DNA from: Ruegeria arenilitoris
GTDB lineage: Bacteria; Pseudomonadota; Alphaproteobacteria; Rhodobacterales; Rhodobacteraceae
Direction: 5' to 3' (one strand)
Assembly (NCBI RefSeq): GCF_042675705.1
Contig: NZ_JBHTJJ010000002.1
DNA: 64,000 nucleotides
Position 1 is the stretch's first letter; each line of letters begins with the position of its first letter. The notes under the pieces were generated by a model. That model saw nothing but the letters and a program-made list of their open reading frames with translations, ran no database searches and had not been told where the DNA came from. Below are positions 23,889 through 33,305 of this stretch, piece by piece. A program made the translations under genes and the position numbers.

Positions 23889-26765
23889 TCAAGTCTCAAA
23901 CGCCCTCAATGCCTTGGATTGCTCGTGCTGGAAATACCCGTTGCGGTCACACAGGTCGTTCAAATCGGATTGCAGTTCCTTGGCCTCCTTCGTTCTGCCT
24001 TCCTGCGCCAGAACCTGCACTTCGGCCGACAGCAGCCAGGCGACGAAGGCCTCCATCTCCATGTCCCGCGCCAGTTCGAGACCTCGGTTCAGGACCAGCC
24101 GGGCATCCGGAAGTTCACCCAGAACCGACTGCACCCGAGCGAGGGGAGCCGCTGCGAAACAGCACAGAACATCGATTCCAGCATCGTCCGACACGCGCAA
24201 GGCGCGACGCAACGCAATGGCGGCGTCAGCCGGTTCGTTTCGCTGCCAGCACCAGATCCCCCGCGCGATCAGCGCAAAACTCAAGTCATAGGCCTTGCCG
24301 GTTTCTTCGGCGATCGACAGGACCTCGCGGATACCGGCATCCGCTTCGTCAAACCGATGCATCATGCTGTTGGCGTTGGCACGGGTTGCAAGCCCAAGCA
24401 CCGAAATCGACCCGGTGGTGCCCGCTTCGGCCACACGGAACACCGTCTGGAACAGGTCCGCATGTTGATCAATCGCCGACCGTGCGGCCGCGAAGTTACC
24501 GTGAAACCACGCAGCCTGGGCCAGCGCAAAGGCCGCGTTTGCCTGCAGGCGCGGATCTTCGGCGTCGGTTGCGCTCCGCAGCGCGCGCTCAGACACCTCC
24601 ATAGCTTGCCGCACATCCGCCAGGATCGTCAGCATGATCGCCTGGTCGACCTGAAACGCAACGCGCGCGGATGTGTCCCCCAACGCATCGGACAAGGCTT
24701 CCGCCTCGCGTGAGATGGTCAGGATACGGTTGAAGTTCCCGCTGGCCACCAGCGAAACGCGCAGACCGCGCCGGGCGCGTAGCCCGAGGTCAACAGCCAC
24801 CTGAGTGCCGGTCCGCTTTTGAACTTGGTCGATGCACCGCAGGGCGTTTTCGAAATATGAGACGGCGGCCTCGAACGAAAACAGCTTGATCGACAGCTCG
24901 CCGCACCGCGTATAGGCCTCGGCAGCCTCCAGCCATAACTCGCCCTTGTCCGCGTGACGGGCGATGGACTGTGCCACGTCCAGATCGTCGGATGTGCCGC
25001 GGCTCAGCAGAGTTTCATAGATCGCACGGTGCAGCCTTGCGCGGCGCTGGCGTGGAATACTGCGATACCCAACCTTCTGCACCAACGCATGGCTGAACCG
25101 CAGCTGCTGACCGTCCTGAGATTCCGGCAGCTCAAGAAAACCGCGTTCAATCAATGTCGAAATCTGGGTTTTGGCGTCGAAGCCCAGCCGTTGAAGCGTG
25201 TCGGCCAGAACACCCCACGTCCACTGCAACCCGCCGACGGCAACCAGCTGTAAAGCTTTGCGGTCCTCGCTTTGCAGGGCGTCAATCCGGGATGCGATCA
25301 ACGGTTGAACCCGGGCGGGGATCTCAATGTCGCCCAGGCTGTCCATCGCTCCGTCCTTGAACCCGGCTTGCGACATGCGGTCCCGCATGTGGTGGGCAAA
25401 TTCTTCAACGAAAAGCGGTGTGCGGCCGCTCATGGCTTCGATGTATGAGCCCAGCTGACCATCGATGTCGCTCTGGCCCAGCAAGCGCGTGATCAGATCC
25501 TTGCAGGCCGCCTCGCCCAGCGGGGCGACCGGAACGACCTTGAGCAAACCCATCGGGTCGTTCGTGAACAGGTTCGCGTTGCGCGAGGTCAGGAGGATCA
25601 GAACATTCGTTCCCCGCACCTGACCCAGCAGGTTGTCGATGACGTCCAGAGTGCCCTGGTCGGCCCAATGCAAATCCTCGAACAACAGAAGCAGGGGCTT
25701 GTCCTGCTTCATCGACAGAACCAGCCGCGACAGCATCTGGTTCAATTGCCTCCGTCGGCGAGACGGGTCTACAGCCGACAGTGCCGGTTCCATTTGGAAA
25801 CGGCTGAACAGCGAATACAGGGCCGATCGGGTATGCGCATCCAGGAACTTGGTCCCGCCCAGAACGTCGGACAGCTTTTGGTCCAGTTCTGCATCGGATT
25901 TGGTGTCCGACAGTCCCAACCGGGCATTGATCACGCGGGTGATCGGCAGATACGCAGCTTCCTGATCCAGCGAAAAGCAGTTGAACTCCAGAACCTGGTG
26001 CGCGCCCAGAGGCCAGTTCTCGACCAACTCATGCAGCAGCCGGGATTTGCCAACGCCAGCCGCCCCCAACAACAGAACCGAGTTGCCCTTGCCGTCGCGC
26101 GCCTGGTTCCACGCCGCAACAAGCTCGGCCAGTTCCCTTTCGCGTCCGACAAATGGCGAACGTTCGCGGCGCGCCCGCGCCATCCAGCGCGACACCTGTT
26201 CTTTGCGGCCGGTGATTTCGAACAGTTTGATCGGACCCGCACCCCCGTCCAGCTCGAGATCGCCCACATGGGTATGGTCGAACAGATCGCCGGCATTCTC
26301 CAAAACCTGACCGGAAACCGTGACCACGTTCTTTCTGGCTGCGGCCTCGATCTTGCTGGCGATGTTCATGACCGGTCCTAGAAAGGCCTGCTCTTCCCCG
26401 AGGGTGTGTTGCAACTGGCCCACCAGCAATTCGCCGGAATGAACGCCAACCCGCACATCCAACTGCCGATCGTCCAGCTTGCCGATGCGTTCGATGATCC
26501 GCTGGGCGCTGGCTATTGCCTTGACCGCGTGATCCTCGTCCGCGTTCGGTGAACCAAAAACCGCGAGCGCTCCATCGCCGGTGAACAATGTCGTTGCGCC
26601 GAAATTTTCGCAGATCGACATGATCAGTTCGATGGCAGGGCCCAGATGGCTGACGGCGTCTTCGGGATCCAAACTGCCGATCATCATGGTCGAACGAACA
26701 ATGTCGGCGAACAGAACCGTGCACATTCTGCGCTCGGTCGGTTCGATCTGGACCTGTTTCCTCAT
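23889..26765 (-). CDS. Class III adenylate/guanylate cyclase with AAA ATPase and TPR repeats
   Basis: A 958-residue cytoplasmic multidomain regulator. The CHD cyclase domain is at about residues 10-180 (LFADIVRSTMM, then FTGDGALAVFG, which supply the metal-binding aspartates). An AAA/STAND ATPase follows, with GAAGVGKSR as Walker A (near 245) and LLLLFEDLHWAD as Walker B. The C-terminal 350 residues are alpha-helical repeats of TPR type. The start MRKQVQIEPTERR at 26765 is preferred over the longer frame to 26888, whose sequence is not family-like. It is divergent from the RiPP precursor across 151 bases and convergent with the racemase gene. A regulatory role for the RiPP locus is inferred from position. 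Confidence 0.82.
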   Translation of the reverse strand: MRKQVQIEPTERRMCTVLFADIVRSTMMIGSLDPEDAVSHLGPAIELIMSICENFGATTLFTGDGALAVFGSPNADEDHAVKAIASAQRIIERIGKLDDRQLDVRVGVHSGELLVGQLQHTLGEEQAFLGPVMNIASKIEAAARKNVVTVSGQVLENAGDLFDHTHVGDLELDGGAGPIKLFEITGRKEQVSRWMARARRERSPFVGRERELAELVAAWNQARDGKGNSVLLLGAAGVGKSRLLHELVENWPLGAHQVLEFNCFSLDQEAAYLPITRVINARLGLSDTKSDAELDQKLSDVLGGTKFLDAHTRSALYSLFSRFQMEPALSAVDPSRRRRQLNQMLSRLVLSMKQDKPLLLLFEDLHWADQGTLDVIDNLLGQVRGTNVLILLTSRNANLFTNDPMGLLKVVPVAPLGEAACKDLITRLLGQSDIDGQLGSYIEAMSGRTPLFVEEFAHHMRDRMSQAGFKDGAMDSLGDIEIPARVQPLIASRIDALQSEDRKALQLVAVGGLQWTWGVLADTLQRLGFDAKTQISTLIERGFLELPESQDGQQLRFSHALVQKVGYRSIPRQRRARLHRAIYETLLSRGTSDDLDVAQSIARHADKGELWLEAAEAYTRCGELSIKLFSFEAAVSYFENALRCIDQVQKRTGTQVAVDLGLRARRGLRVSLVASGNFNRILTISREAEALSDALGDTSARVAFQVDQAIMLTILADVRQAMEVSERALRSATDAEDPRLQANAAFALAQAAWFHGNFAAARSAIDQHADLFQTVFRVAEAGTTGSISVLGLATRANANSMMHRFDEADAGIREVLSIAEETGKAYDLSFALIARGIWCWQRNEPADAAIALRRALRVSDDAGIDVLCCFAAAPLARVQSVLGELPDARLVLNRGLELARDMEMEAFVAWLLSAEVQVLAQEGRTKEAKELQSDLNDLCDRNGYFQHEQSKALRAFET

Positions 26766-26916
26766 GTTCAAGCGCCCCCCGACTGCCCGAGTACAGTATG
26801 TCGCTGATCCCGACCTTTTTCCAGACACCACGCAAGGGTGGCGCGGACCATCCACGGCATTGATATTGAGTAAAAAAACTATTAACAATTGGCCTTGTAT
26901 TGCGAAAGGAACAATT

Positions 26917-27198
26917 ATGAGTGACCACCATACTCGGGGTTTGACCCTGGAAGATGTTCAGCAGATCATTGGCCGCGGCATCCTTGACGAGGCCTTTCGA
27001 AAAGAATTCATCGACAACCCCGAAGGCGTAGTAAACCGCTTGGGAATCTCGCTCGATCAGGATGGCGAGGCGCGCAAGCTGTTGGCCGCGATTGGGAACG
27101 TCTTTTCCGATGAATCCGACCTGAAGTCGGCGATGCAAGACATCAAGAAAGCCTATGAAGATACGTCCGACGGTGTGATCCGGCCCCGCTGCGCGTAA
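26917..27198 (+). CDS. Probable RiPP precursor, NHLP-clan leader (Os1348-like)
   Basis: A 93-residue protein whose N-terminal two-thirds match the NHLP-clan leader pattern of radical SAM-modified peptides: EDVQQIIGRGILDEAFRKEF, then DNPEGVVNRLGISL. The tail after residue about 75 (IKKAYEDTSDGVIRPRCA) ends in a single cysteine and two arginines and would be the core. AAAGGA lies 7 bases before ATG 26917. The stop is 6 bases before the radical SAM gene, so the two are a tight operon. NHLP-clan proteins sometimes lack an obvious core, and the product could instead be a protein scaffold. Confidence 0.75.
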   Translation: MSDHHTRGLTLEDVQQIIGRGILDEAFRKEFIDNPEGVVNRLGISLDQDGEARKLLAAIGNVFSDESDLKSAMQDIKKAYEDTSDGVIRPRCA

Positions 27199-27204
27199 CT
27201 TCGC

Positions 27205-29172
27205 ATGAGCGAAAGCGCGACCGTCTCCAGTCAGGACCAAGGCGCAGCCCTGCATCAGCTGTGTCTGGTGTCCATGCCGTTTTCTTCCCTGCAACATCCA
27301 GGGCTTGGGATGTCTCTTCTTGCGCAGCTGGCACGGGACAACGGCTTTGCGACGACCGAGAAGTACTTCAGCTTCGACTATGCCGAGGCGATCGGCCTCG
27401 ATGAGTATTTCATGCTGTCTGATGGCCGCTGCTATCAGGCGCTGCTGGGTGAATGGATATTCAGCGATCTGATCTATCCGCGCAGCGATCTGGACGCGAT
27501 GGACTACCTGACGACGGTTCTTGGTGACTATGTGTCGGGTGTCGAATGGCTGGCGTTCATGCAAAACGCCATTGCCGCCCGAAAGCAAGCCGGAGCATTC
27601 GTCGAACGTTGCGCCGATGCGGTGATGGAACAAAACCCGACCGTGATCGGGATTACGTCTTCGTTCCAACAGGTCATGGCCTCGATCGCACTGGCCCGGG
27701 CCGTGCGGAAACGGTCAGCCGACGTGATCATCGTCATGGGCGGCGCAAATTGCGAAGGGCCGCTCGGGCGCGCGCTTTTGCAGGCCCATCCTGAACTGGA
27801 CGCGGTTTGCATTGGCGAGGGCGACCATGCTTTTCCCGAGTTTCTGAAAGCGCTGGGACCCAGCAGACCCTTGCCCGTGGTCGAGGGGTTTCTGAACCGA
27901 AGCCAATTGGATAACCCGCTGGAGGAGTCTCGACCGCGCCTGACCACGGATCTGGACACGCTTCCCATCCCGGATTTCAACGCCTTCTTTGAACAATTTC
28001 AAAGCACTACGGGGCTATCAACGCGCCTTGTGCCATCTGCGACGATCGAAACATCGCGCGGCTGCTGGTGGGGAGCGAAACACCATTGCACTTTCTGCGG
28101 GCTGAACGGCCAATCGATGACCTACCGGAGCAAGTCAGCCGAGCGGGCTTATGCCGAATTCTGCACGCTTGCCGATCTCTATGGCCCGGATCTTGTCGTG
28201 GTCGACAACATTCTGGATCACCGCTACCTCAAGACCCTGATCCCGAAGCTTGCGCAGGACACCAGACCATTCCTGATGCATTACGAGGTCAAATCAAATC
28301 TCTCGCCGACCGTGATCGCCCGTCTGGCCGACGCCGGCGTTCGAAAGATCCAGCCGGGTATTGAGACCTTCGATACTCCGACCCTTGCGCATATGAGAAA
28401 AGGGGTCAGCGGAATTCAGAACATCCAGACGCTGAAGCTGTGTGCCGAGGCCGGGGTTTTTGTCGAATGGTGTTTCCTCTACGGGTTTCCCGGAGAAAGC
28501 GCAGCAGCCTTTGAACGGATGGCAAAGCTCATTCCGCTGCTGCATCACCTGCAACCACCCGGCTCGATTGGACCGGTGCGAGCGGACCGGTTCAGCCCGT
28601 ATTTTGAACACCCCGAGGCATTTGGAGTCGAGGTCGAACCAGCGAAGCCGTATTCATTCATATTCGACCTGCCGCCCGAAGAAGTCTGGAATTTCGCCTA
28701 CCATTTCGACATCGTCGACAACGGTCCAAGCCCGCCAGCGCAGCGCGCGGCGTCGACGTTGGATGCGCTTGCCGCATGGCAAAACGAGGCCGGTACGTCA
28801 GCCCTCTACGTCGAGGGCGACAAAGTGATCGACCTGCGGGCGTCAGGACAACGCGTTGTTCACCAATTGGACGAGGCGGCTCGGGCCATCCTTGACCTGA
28901 GCCCAGTGATCATCGGCAGGGCGCTTCTTGGTGATCAGGTATCCGACTTGCACGGGATGGACGCTTTTGAAGCCGCGGTGGACCGCCTTGAGCAGCTTGG
29001 GCTGATCTATGTCGAGGACAAATCCGTACTGTCCCTGGCCCTCAGGTCCCCAGGCTTCCAGCGGGCGCCGACCTGGTCCGAGATCCGCAATGCGCCTGAA
29101 CGTGCTTTCGCCGCTCAATTTCCCTCAGAATTCACAAGTGCACAGGTACCGGGACCACAACCGGCGGCATAA
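27205..29172 (+). CDS. B12-type radical SAM RiPP maturase (ribosomal peptide maturation rSAM protein 1 family)
   Basis: A 655-residue enzyme resembling the RiPP maturation radical SAM C-methyltransferases (TIGR03975 type). A B12-binding-like domain covers about residues 80-220 (VIGITSSFQQV, MGGANCEGPLG, GEGDHAFPEF). The radical SAM core begins with SRGCWWGAKHHCTFCGLNG. The cluster cysteines are C287, C295 and C298, a CX7CX2C spacing rather than the usual CX3CX2C, and as far as I recall that is a trait of this family. The C-terminal 200 residues are family-specific. The predicted role is methylation or another radical modification of the upstream precursor. No protease or exporter follows in the operon. 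Confidence 0.85.
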   Translation: MSESATVSSQDQGAALHQLCLVSMPFSSLQHPGLGMSLLAQLARDNGFATTEKYFSFDYAEAIGLDEYFMLSDGRCYQALLGEWIFSDLIYPRSDLDAMDYLTTVLGDYVSGVEWLAFMQNAIAARKQAGAFVERCADAVMEQNPTVIGITSSFQQVMASIALARAVRKRSADVIIVMGGANCEGPLGRALLQAHPELDAVCIGEGDHAFPEFLKALGPSRPLPVVEGFLNRSQLDNPLEESRPRLTTDLDTLPIPDFNAFFEQFQSTTGLSTRLVPSATIETSRGCWWGAKHHCTFCGLNGQSMTYRSKSAERAYAEFCTLADLYGPDLVVVDNILDHRYLKTLIPKLAQDTRPFLMHYEVKSNLSPTVIARLADAGVRKIQPGIETFDTPTLAHMRKGVSGIQNIQTLKLCAEAGVFVEWCFLYGFPGESAAAFERMAKLIPLLHHLQPPGSIGPVRADRFSPYFEHPEAFGVEVEPAKPYSFIFDLPPEEVWNFAYHFDIVDNGPSPPAQRAASTLDALAAWQNEAGTSALYVEGDKVIDLRASGQRVVHQLDEAARAILDLSPVIIGRALLGDQVSDLHGMDAFEAAVDRLEQLGLIYVEDKSVLSLALRSPGFQRAPTWSEIRNAPERAFAAQFPSEFTSAQVPGPQPAA

Positions 29173-29180
29173 AACCGGAC

Positions 29181-29202
29181 CCGGAGCGTATCGACGCCCC
29201 GG
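29181..29202. terminator. Hairpin between convergent rSAM and alcohol dehydrogenase genes
   Basis: CCGGAGCG (29181-29188) pairs with CGCCCCGG (29195-29202) with one mismatch around a 6-base loop. It lies in the 43-base gap between convergent stops and may serve both strands. There is no T run, so termination is only inferred from position. Confidence 0.4.
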
Positions 29203-29215
29203 ATCCGACTGACAC

Positions 29216-30361
29216 TTATAGAGCGGCCCTGAACAATCCGGCCAGGTTTTCTTCGGTCAACTCGATGGGGTTGCCACCGCACGAGGGGTCAATGATCGCA
29301 CCCTTGACCAGCTCCGGGATCGCATCTTCGGTCACACCCAAATCGGACAACCCGCGCGGGATGCCCAGCGAGTCGTTGAACTCCTGCACGAAGGCCCGGA
29401 ACCCGTCGAACCCGCCCGAAATGCCCAGATAGGCTGCGGCCGCGTCGAACCGGTCGGCGATCACAGGCGCGTTGAATTCCAGAACCGGTGGCATGCAGAC
29501 CGCGTTGGTGGTGCCGTGATGGGTGTTGAACACCGCGCCGATCGGGTGGCTCATGGCGTGGATCGCGCCCAGCCCTTTCTGGAACGCCGTCGCACCCATG
29601 GCGGCCGCACTCATCATTTGGGCGCGGGCCTCGATGTCGGTACCATCGGCATAGGCGCGCGGCAGAAAGTCCTTGACCAACCGCATCCCTTCCAGCGCGA
29701 TGCCTTGGCTCATCGGGTGGTAATGGGGGCTGGAATAGGCCTCGACACAATGCGCAAAGGCGTCCAAGCCGGTCCCGGCGGTGATGAATTTCGGCATGCC
29801 CACGGTCAGCTCGGGGTCGCAGATCACGACGGTCGGCAGCACCTTGGGGTGGAAGATGATCTTCTTGGCATGGGTTTCCGAATTGGTGATGACGCTGGCG
29901 CGGCCCACTTCCGAGCCGGTGCCGGCCGTCGTCGGCACCGCGATGATCGGCGCGATCGCCTCGGCGTCCGCGCGGGTCCACCAATCGCCAATGTCCTCGA
30001 AATCCCAGACGGGCCGGCTCTGACCGGCCATGAAGGCAACCATCTTACCCAGATCCAGCCCCGAGCCGCCGCCGAACGCGATCACACCGTCATGCCCGCC
30101 CGCCTTGTAGGCGGCCACGCCAGCCTCGAGGTTCTTTTCGTTCGGGTTCGGGTCGACCTCGCTGAACAGGCCCCGGCCCAGCCCGGCGGCCTCGAGAATG
30201 TCCAGCGTCGCGGCGGTGATCGGCAGATCGACCAGGCCGCGGTCGGTCACCAGAAGCGGGCGCTTGATCCCCGCCGCCGCGCAGGCCTCGGGCAGTTCCT
30301 TGATTCGGCCCGCACCGAATTTGATCGTGGTCGGATAGGACCAGTTTCCAACAAGACTCAT
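29216..30361 (-). CDS. Iron-containing alcohol dehydrogenase
   Basis: A 381-residue group III metal-dependent alcohol dehydrogenase. The nucleotide site includes GGGSGLDLGK, followed by PTTAGTGSEV; the metal ligands come from the histidine-rich HAMSHPIGAVFNTHHG segment. It is the last gene of an operon with an aldehyde dehydrogenase, a glutamine-synthetase-like ligase, a TRAP transporter and an N-formylglutamate-amidohydrolase-like enzyme. In the proposed route it oxidises the hydroxyl of a gamma-glutamylated amino alcohol to an aldehyde. Confidence 0.9.
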   Translation of the reverse strand: MSLVGNWSYPTTIKFGAGRIKELPEACAAAGIKRPLLVTDRGLVDLPITAATLDILEAAGLGRGLFSEVDPNPNEKNLEAGVAAYKAGGHDGVIAFGGGSGLDLGKMVAFMAGQSRPVWDFEDIGDWWTRADAEAIAPIIAVPTTAGTGSEVGRASVITNSETHAKKIIFHPKVLPTVVICDPELTVGMPKFITAGTGLDAFAHCVEAYSSPHYHPMSQGIALEGMRLVKDFLPRAYADGTDIEARAQMMSAAAMGATAFQKGLGAIHAMSHPIGAVFNTHHGTTNAVCMPPVLEFNAPVIADRFDAAAAYLGISGGFDGFRAFVQEFNDSLGIPRGLSDLGVTEDAIPELVKGAIIDPSCGGNPIELTEENLAGLFRAAL

Positions 30362-30383
30362 GTCAGCTTTCCTTGTGTTTAAG

Positions 30384-30418
30384 GCCTGCCCCGGCGAGGG
30401 GGTCGGTCCGGGGCAGGC
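30384..30418 (-). other. Intercistronic hairpin, aldehyde to alcohol dehydrogenase
   Basis: A perfect 11-bp inverted repeat, GCCTGCCCCGG (30384-30394) with CCGGGGCAGGC (30408-30418), has a 13-base loop. It fills the 66-base gap between the two dehydrogenase genes. No T run follows in the direction of transcription. The arm GCCTGCCC is shared with the hairpin at 33306-33334. Confidence 0.75.
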
Positions 30419-30427
30419 AAATCGTCC

Positions 30428-31810
30428 TCAGCCCGTCACCTTTTTCAGGTGGTAGGATTTGGGACGTGTCAGGTTGTGATATCCGATGATCGACAGGCCG
30501 CCGCCACGGCCGGTATTCTTGCACCCGGTCCAGCACAGACCCGGGTCCAGATAGTCGGCCCGGTTCATGAACACGGTTCCGGTCTCGATCCGGTCGCCGA
30601 CGCGTTCGGCCCGCGCCACATCGCGCGTCCACAGCGAGGCGGTCAGGCCGAACTCGCTGTCATTCATCAGCGCGATGGCCTCGTCATCCGAGGACACTTT
30701 CATGATCCCCACGACCGGGCCAAAGCTTTCGTCGCGCATCACGCGCATGTCGTGGGTGACGTTGGTCAGGATCTGCGGCGTCAAATAGGCGCCGCCATCA
30801 TCCTCGGCAAATTTCTCGATATGCGCCACGGCACCGGCGGCCACGGCCTCGGCGATCTGGGCGCGCACCTCGTCGGCAAAACGCACGTTGGCCATCGGCC
30901 CCAGCGTCGTCTCCGGATCCAGCGGATTGCCCAGCTTGTAGCCCTTGACGATCTCGACCGCCTTGGCGACGAAATCGTCATACAGGCTTTCATGCACATA
31001 GATCCGCTCGATCCCGCAACAGCACTGGCCCGAATTGAACATGGCCCCGTCGATCAATGTTTCGGCCGCCGCATCCAGATCGGCGTCGTCCATGACATAG
31101 CCCGGGTCCTTACCGCCCAACTCGGTGCTGACGGGGGTAAAGGTGCCAGCCGCCGCACGTTCCATCGCCTGCCCCCCGGCGACCGAACCGGTGAAGTTCA
31201 CGAAATCGAACGCCCGGCCAGCGATCAGATCGTTGGTCACGTCATGGCTTAGGAACAGGTTCTGGAACACGTCCTCGGGCACGCCTGCCGAGTGAAAGGC
31301 CCGCGCCATCCGCTCACCCACCAACAAGGTCTGCGTGGCATGTTTCAGCACAACCGTGTTGCCCGCGATCAAGGCAGGCGCCACCGTGTTGATCGCCGTC
31401 ATGTACGGATAGTTCCAGGGCGCCACGACAAACACGACGCCATGCGGCACGCGCTTGATGTAGCGCTTGAACGTCTCGTCCTCGCCCACGGCAATATCGG
31501 CCAGCGCATCGCGCGCAATGCCCGCCATGTGAGTCGCGCGTTCGTTGAAACCGCCGAACTCGCCGCCATAGCGCACCGGCCGGCCCATCATCCGGGCCAG
31601 TTCCGTCACGATCTCGTCATTCATAGCACCCACGGCCGCGACGCCGGCCATCACCAGATCGATCCGCTCCTGCAACGGCCGCGCCGCCCATTCCGCCTGC
31701 GCCGCGCGCGCCCGAGCCGCTGCGGCGAATGCCGCGTCACGATCCAGCGTGTCCCGCTCGGCAAACACCGATCCGTCGATCGGCGAGATACATTTCAACA
31801 CCTGACCCAT
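30428..31810 (-). CDS. NAD(P)-dependent aldehyde dehydrogenase
   Basis: A 460-residue aldehyde dehydrogenase. The catalytic cysteine lies in FNSGQCCCGIERIYV, the general base glutamate in TELGGKDPGYV, and WNYP and GNTVVLKHA mark the coenzyme site. GGAG precedes the ATG at 31810. It sits between the ligase and the alcohol dehydrogenase genes. In the proposed pathway it turns the gamma-glutamyl-amino aldehyde into the acid. With ethanolamine as start the product would be gamma-glutamylglycine. The substrate is inferred from neighbours. Confidence 0.92.
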   Translation of the reverse strand: MGQVLKCISPIDGSVFAERDTLDRDAAFAAAARARAAQAEWAARPLQERIDLVMAGVAAVGAMNDEIVTELARMMGRPVRYGGEFGGFNERATHMAGIARDALADIAVGEDETFKRYIKRVPHGVVFVVAPWNYPYMTAINTVAPALIAGNTVVLKHATQTLLVGERMARAFHSAGVPEDVFQNLFLSHDVTNDLIAGRAFDFVNFTGSVAGGQAMERAAAGTFTPVSTELGGKDPGYVMDDADLDAAAETLIDGAMFNSGQCCCGIERIYVHESLYDDFVAKAVEIVKGYKLGNPLDPETTLGPMANVRFADEVRAQIAEAVAAGAVAHIEKFAEDDGGAYLTPQILTNVTHDMRVMRDESFGPVVGIMKVSSDDEAIALMNDSEFGLTASLWTRDVARAERVGDRIETGTVFMNRADYLDPGLCWTGCKNTGRGGGLSIIGYHNLTRPKSYHLKKVTG

Positions 31811-31874
31811 TGGTCACTCCATCCTCAAGCAAAGCAGACCCGCTGCTTCATCTGGCCAAAAAATTCCGGGGAGC

Positions 31875-31894
31875 GTGAGGGGCTGGCCCCTCAC
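31875..31894 (-). terminator. Hairpin after the glutamine-synthetase-like gene
   Basis: GTGAGGGGC (31875-31883) and GCCCCTCAC (31886-31894) form a perfect 9-bp stem; the two-base gap means the inner pairs must open to a 4-base loop. Reading the minus strand, T6 follows about 14 bases later, too far for a classical terminator. Partial termination or mRNA protection is more likely. Confidence 0.55.
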
Positions 31895-31903
31895 ATCCGC
31901 CCT

Positions 31904-33256
31904 CTACGCCCGCTCGAACCCGCGGGCAATCTCCCAATCGGTCACCACGCGCTCGAATTCCTCGATTTCGACCTCGGCGGCGCGGACATAGTGGTCGACC
32001 ACGTCATCGCCCATGGCCGCCCGCAGCATGGCCGAGCCATGCAGCGCATCCCGCGCCGCGCGCAGGTTGCCCGGAATCATGCCGGTATCCCCCTGATAGA
32101 CATCGCCCTTGGTCGGCGGCTGCAGCTCCAGCCCTTCCTCGATGCCCGCGATCCCTGCGGCCAGCATGCCCGCGATGGCCAGATAGGGGTTCATGTCCGA
32201 ACCCGGAATCCGGCACTCCACGCGCACCGCCTTGGTGCCATCCCCACACAGCCGGAACCCCGCGGTGCGGTTGTCCACCGACCAGATGATCCGCGTCGGC
32301 GCAAAGGTGCCCTTCATGAACCGCTTGTAGCTGTTGATGTAGGGCGCCATGAAATAGGTATAGTCGGCCGCGTATTTCAGCAGGCCCGCCATGTAGTTTT
32401 TCATCAGGTCCGACATGCCCAGCGGATCGGCCTTGTCAAAAAATGCCGGTTGCCCGTCCGTCCACAGCGACTGATGCACATGCGACGAACTCCCGACCCG
32501 GTCGTGATGCCATTTCGGCAGGAAGGTCGCCGCATGGCCGTACTGCCATGCGATCTCCTTGACCGCGTTCTTGGCGATCGAATGATACTCGGCCGTCTGC
32601 ATCGCCGGGGCGTATTTGATGTTCAGCTCTTCCTGCCCGGCCTCGGCCTCGCCCTTGGAATTTTCGACAGGAATGCCCGCATTCCACAGGTGATTGCGGA
32701 TCGGCCGCATCACATGCTCTTCTTTGGTGGTCTGCAGGATGTGGTAATCCTCGTTGTAGCCTGAGATCGGTTCCAGATCGCGGAAGCCCTCCTTGCGGAT
32801 CTGATCAAAGCTCTTCTCGAACAGGAAAAACTCCAGCTCGGTCGCGCACATCGCCTCATAGCCCATGGCCTTCAGGCGATTGACCTGCTTCTTCAGAATG
32901 GCGCGCGGAGAATGCGGCACCTCCTCGTGCGTGTGGTGATCCAGCACGTCGCACATCACCATCACCGTGCCCTCCAGCCACGGCACCGGGCGCAGAGTGC
33001 TGAGGTCGGGCTTCATGACATAGTCGCCATAGCCGCGCTCCCAGCTGGTCGAGGCATAGCCGTCCGGCGTCGCCATCTCGAGATCGGTGGCCAGCAGGTA
33101 GTTGCAGCAATGGGTTTCTTCCCAGGCCCCGGCCACGAAATGCCCCGCGTGGAATCGTTTGCCCATCAAGCGGCCCTGCATGTCCACCATGCAGACCAGA
33201 ACCGTATCGACCGAGCCTTCGGCAACCTGGGTCTTGAGCGTGTCGAAGTTGAGCAT
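31904..33256 (-). CDS. Glutamine-synthetase-family gamma-glutamyl ligase
   Basis: A 450-residue member of the GS family, similar to GlnT/PuuA-type enzymes that join glutamate to an amine rather than to ammonia. Landmarks are TELEFFLFE, the DRVGSSSHVHQSLW substrate/nucleotide motif and the NRTAGFRLCG, VECRIPGSDMNPYLA block. It is not near glnB or glnA. Instead it is surrounded by a transporter, two dehydrogenases and a formylglutamate-hydrolase-like enzyme, which points to catabolic gamma-glutamylation of an imported amine. Classical glutamine synthetase function is unlikely but not excluded. Confidence 0.82.
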   Translation of the reverse strand: MLNFDTLKTQVAEGSVDTVLVCMVDMQGRLMGKRFHAGHFVAGAWEETHCCNYLLATDLEMATPDGYASTSWERGYGDYVMKPDLSTLRPVPWLEGTVMVMCDVLDHHTHEEVPHSPRAILKKQVNRLKAMGYEAMCATELEFFLFEKSFDQIRKEGFRDLEPISGYNEDYHILQTTKEEHVMRPIRNHLWNAGIPVENSKGEAEAGQEELNIKYAPAMQTAEYHSIAKNAVKEIAWQYGHAATFLPKWHHDRVGSSSHVHQSLWTDGQPAFFDKADPLGMSDLMKNYMAGLLKYAADYTYFMAPYINSYKRFMKGTFAPTRIIWSVDNRTAGFRLCGDGTKAVRVECRIPGSDMNPYLAIAGMLAAGIAGIEEGLELQPPTKGDVYQGDTGMIPGNLRAARDALHGSAMLRAAMGDDVVDHYVRAAEVEIEEFERVVTDWEIARGFERA

Positions 33257-33305
33257 GAGCCACCTATTTCTGCGCCGGCGCCACCTACCGGACTGACGTT
33301 TCCAA

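Noticed and set aside
31292..32764. 490-codon plus-strand frame opposite the ligase and aldehyde dehydrogenase genes
   Set aside because: It crosses two real genes and their gap, and its composition (Arg, His and Gln rich) is typical of antisense translation.
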